From positions 1 to 64,000 of the forward strand of contig CAYTPZ010000005.1 in the NCBI GenBank assembly GCA_964440095.1: 64,000 nucleotides of DNA, given 5' to 3'. Shown here in pieces: positions 61,710-64,000 of the stretch. The notes under the pieces were generated by a model. That model saw nothing but the letters and a program-made list of their open reading frames with translations. It was not told the origin of the DNA and made no database searches. A program made the position numbers and the translations under genes. Positions within the stretch are counted from its first letter, which is position 1. Each line of letters starts with the position of its first letter. The DNA comes from JACNKJ01 sp964440095. Its GTDB lineage: Bacteria; Krumholzibacteriota; Krumholzibacteriia; JACNKJ01.

Positions 61710-61957
61710 TTGTTCGATGGCCAGACTTGGCACTCGGTGGACACGGGCCTTGATTCGGACATTAACGATGTCTGGTACGGAGGCCCGGATAACATCTGGG
61801 CCGTGGGGAAAAGTGCTGGTGTTGTACACTACGATGGACTGATCTGGAAACGGCTGCTGACGCATTTGCCGGGGTCGATTATCAGACCGTGTGGAAGTAC
61901 GGTAGCAAGGTCTGGATAGGCGGCAGTGACGGCTATTTGCTTCGGAGCTCCGACTGA
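61710..61957 (+). pseudogene. Fragment of a beta-propeller (YVTN/Kelch-like) protein with a frameshift
   Basis: First frame: F-D-G-Q-T-W-H-S-V-D-T-G, I-N-D-V-W-Y-G-G-P-D-N-I-W-A-V-G, V-V-H-Y-D-G-L-I-W-K. Near 61857-61865 the reading jumps frame and continues D-Y-Q-T-V-W-K-Y-G-S-K-V-W-I-G-G-S-D-G. The repeat phrasing is of exported propeller proteins. No start with ribosome site or signal, so it is the 3' remnant of a larger gene, overlapping the MATE gene end. Confidence 0.65.
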
Positions 61958-63279
61958 TCCTCCGCATCCGTTTCTTCAATGAGTTCGAAGTGAACGCGCC
62001 GTGCACTATAGGCCACGATGGCGGTTTCCAGCGTGCCGCCTATCATGACCAGAATCGTACCGAGTAGGGCGCCGTTCAAAGTAGGGTCGCGCCAGACGGC
62101 TGCGAATCCAAGAAGCACGATCACACCCGTCTTGACCAGACTGCCGCCGCCGATTACGCGCGTGCGCCGCCGGTTCATGAGGAAACCCTGGCTGACCGAT
62201 CGCATACCGAGCGGTATCGGCTGATAGGGGATGAGCATGATGGCGGTCGCCACATACAGCGCCTTGTCGGCCTCCAGCGAGAAAATGCTGAGCAGCAGAA
62301 AGTCGCGAAGAGGCGTCCAGACCCAGATGCCGATGCCGACCACGAAGATCGTCACCGCCACACTGGCGAAGCGTACGATCTTGCGCAGATCACGCCGGTC
62401 GCGCACTAGAACGAGTGTCGTACTCTGCAGAGCCCAGAGCGGCGAGGCCATTAGGATGAGCAGGGGAAAGACGAATCCGAATCCACCCTGGGCCAGGTCG
62501 GGATCGGCGGTGCGCCCCACGATGGCGTTGACGATGGGCCGCATGGCAGACCAGGTGATGGTGCTGATCATGAGCGGGCCGATGAAGTCGAAAAACTTGC
62601 TCCAGGGGATGTCCTCGTCTTCCGCTACATTGATGCCGCTGGCGTTGCGGCCCATGAGCCGCCGCGCCCGCCAGGCTGAATAGAGGGTTTCCATGAAGAT
62701 GGCAACCGTCAAGCTGGCTCCACCGAGTACAGCCGGCTCCAACCATCCGCGCCCGACGAAGAGGAACATGATGGCCGACAGCGTGGCCAGGCGAAGCCCC
62801 GTCGCCTGACTGATAATGCGCGTGTTCCGATGCCGCATGACGATGCCCCAATAGTAGGAACGCAGCGGCAAGAGAAGCGGAATGGGCGATTGCACGAGGA
62901 TGAGTTTTTGCGCCATGGCGGCTACCGGTTCGGTGGATCCCATGAGCTTCATGATGAGCGTGTCGCCCCAGGGGCTTAGGGCGATGATCAGATCGAGGGA
63001 GCAGATGAAGGCGCCGATACCCAAACCCTTGCGAATGAGATTCCGACGGGCATTGGGACCCGTGCCCATGGTGGCGACGATCTGTTGGAAGGGAAAGAGT
63101 GGCGAGTTGAGGAACACCGCCAGACCGAAGCCCACGCCGTAGGCGGCCAATTGCACGATGGCATCGTCGCTGCGGCCCAGGGCTGCGTTGATGATGGGGT
63201 GTGCGAGGGTCATCATCTGGCTGGTGAGGACTAGGGGCCAGTAGAAGTCGAAAATATGCCGATGACGGAGGGGGGGCAT
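61933..63279 (-). CDS. MATE/ANKH-like multidrug or flippase transporter
   Basis: 448 residues, about twelve membrane helices in two similar halves (each begins with a F-x-P-L-x-x-S or I-G-P-L-M-I-S segment). General MOP-superfamily look; the order resembles progressive-ankylosis-like members. Cargo unknown. AAAGG precedes the ATG. Confidence 0.72.
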   Translation of the reverse strand: MPPLRHRHIFDFYWPLVLTSQMMTLAHPIINAALGRSDDAIVQLAAYGVGFGLAVFLNSPLFPFQQIVATMGTGPNARRNLIRKGLGIGAFICSLDLIIALSPWGDTLIMKLMGSTEPVAAMAQKLILVQSPIPLLLPLRSYYWGIVMRHRNTRIISQATGLRLATLSAIMFLFVGRGWLEPAVLGGASLTVAIFMETLYSAWRARRLMGRNASGINVAEDEDIPWSKFFDFIGPLMISTITWSAMRPIVNAIVGRTADPDLAQGGFGFVFPLLILMASPLWALQSTTLVLVRDRRDLRKIVRFASVAVTIFVVGIGIWVWTPLRDFLLLSIFSLEADKALYVATAIMLIPYQPIPLGMRSVSQGFLMNRRRTRVIGGGSLVKTGVIVLLGFAAVWRDPTLNGALLGTILVMIGGTLETAIVAYSARRVHFELIEETDAEDQSELRSK

Positions 63280-63340
63280 TGAGGCCTTTCGAGGGTGAAC
63301 AATTCACCCTAACAAAGGAAAAGGCTCGCCGCAAGGATCC

Positions 63341-64000
63341 TTACTCGTAGCTCAACGCATCCACCGGGTTCAGTTTGGCTGCTTGCATGGCCGGGTAGAG
63401 TCCGAAGAAGATTCCCGTGATACTCGACACGGTCAGAGCGCCGATGACATAGACCACCGGTACGGTGGCGGGCATATGGAAGACCAGTTTCAAAATCTGC
63501 CCCACGAGCAGGCCAACTAAAACTCCCGCTGCGCCGCCCAGGCCGGTGAGTGTGGCCGCTTCGATGAGAAATTGCAGCAGGATGTCCTGTTGCCTGCCGC
63601 CCACGGCCTTCCGAATACCGATTTCGCGGGTTCGCTCCTTCACGCTGACCAGCATGATGGTCACCACGCCGATGCCTCCCACCATCAAGCCGATGGACGC
63701 CAGCACCACGCCCACCAAAGTCAGGGGGTCGGTGATCTGCTTGGTGAAGTCGAGCACCATGTCCTGGGTGGCGATGTGGAAGTTGTTCTCCTCGCCGGGG
63801 CCCAGCTTGCGTCCGATGCGCAGGGCCAGTTCGATTTCCTCGCGTGCCTGCTCTAGCAAGTCGTTACCGTCTGGCATTGCCATCAGCGCCATGGTCTCTT
63901 TGGTCCATGGAAAATCCTTGATGAAGGTCGTGTAGGGCACGAGCACGTAGTTGTTGGCCATGGATCCGAAGATGCTCTCACGGTTTTCCAAGATGCCCAC
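63341..64000 (-). CDS. MacB/FtsX-family ABC transporter permease, 5' end outside the window
   Basis: At least 219 residues visible. The C-terminal FtsX domain has three helices with G-G-I-G-V-V-T-I-M-L-V-S-V-K-E-R-T-R-E-I-G-I-R-K-A-V-G, the lineage motif, and ends L-N-P-V-D-A-L-S-Y-E. The soluble periplasmic part is cut by the window edge. Probably part of an efflux or lipoprotein export system. Confidence 0.88.
   Translation of the reverse strand: MGILENRESIFGSMANNYVLVPYTTFIKDFPWTKETMALMAMPDGNDLLEQAREEIELALRIGRKLGPGEENNFHIATQDMVLDFTKQITDPLTLVGVVLASIGLMVGGIGVVTIMLVSVKERTREIGIRKAVGGRQQDILLQFLIEAATLTGLGGAAGVLVGLLVGQILKLVFHMPATVPVVYVIGALTVSSITGIFFGLYPAMQAAKLNPVDALSYE

Overview
This window is about 60 percent GC, gene-dense, and looks like part of an assembled genome of an uncultured bacterium of the FCB group (Fibrobacterota-Chlorobi-Bacteroidota and candidate phyla near Krumholzibacteriota, Eisenbacteria or Latescibacterota). 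Supporting points are a secreted peptidase ending in an NPFNP / FlgD-like sorting domain, a PorX-type response regulator with a PglZ domain, an LptD-type outer-membrane protein, a short primary sigma factor without region 1.1, and many lipoproteins. The phylum is inferred from protein character, not from a marker gene search. No rRNA, tRNA, CRISPR array, phage or insertion sequence was recognised. A 100-N scaffold gap lies at 52802-52901.

Layout. 1-5400: a frameshifted polysaccharide deacetylase, a WecA/MraY-type sugar-phosphate transferase, an MXAN_6640-type metalloprotease and an M42 aminopeptidase. 5462-13014: a full pyrimidine operon, pyrR-pyrB-pyrC-(TPR lipoprotein)-pyrK-pyrD-pyrF-pyrE, with a sigma-70 promoter, a PyrR-binding loop, a leader ORF and an intrinsic terminator in its leader. 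13085-19865: an HNH-protein remnant, a Ca/Na antiporter, a small secreted protein, and nucleotide-sugar genes (GDP-mannose dehydratase and reductase family, ugd, wecB). 19874-25824: a HemC-like protein lacking catalytic residues, serS, a PorY-like kinase, a GGDEF fossil, porX and tsaE. 26436-30870: a three-gene surface cluster (secreted subunit, chaperone-like, usher-like barrel) inserted between tsaE and tsaB. 30872-43673: tsaB-rimI-PNP, accD-folC, a Lon-like protease, an orphan MalK/UgpC ATPase, a ROK kinase and a lipoprotein LptD. 43715-48498: HU, a putative selenocysteine-containing tetraheme cytochrome/metallophosphatase, and small zinc-ribbon and envelope proteins. 48601-56237: an M16 protease, rpoD, the repeat and gap region, and a phospholipid module (DAGK-like, PlsC-kinase fusion, CdsA-like). 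56456-64000: a Cys-rich lipoprotein, pdxST, two cyclophilins, metG, a beta-propeller fossil, a MATE-like transporter and a truncated MacB permease.

Most striking: the reading frame 44026-45366 is interrupted only by a TGA at 44170-44172. That TGA sits where I recall related proteins having the second Cys of a C-G-C motif, and a hairpin with bacterial SECIS geometry follows it. The signal peptide lies upstream of the TGA and four CxxCH heme sites lie downstream, so the product makes sense only if TGA is read through as selenocysteine. Other leads are the usher-like cluster, the cofactor-less HemC paralogue, the dual-featured pyr leader, the acyltransferase-kinase fusion module, and a dispersed family of degenerate 7-bp intergenic repeats.
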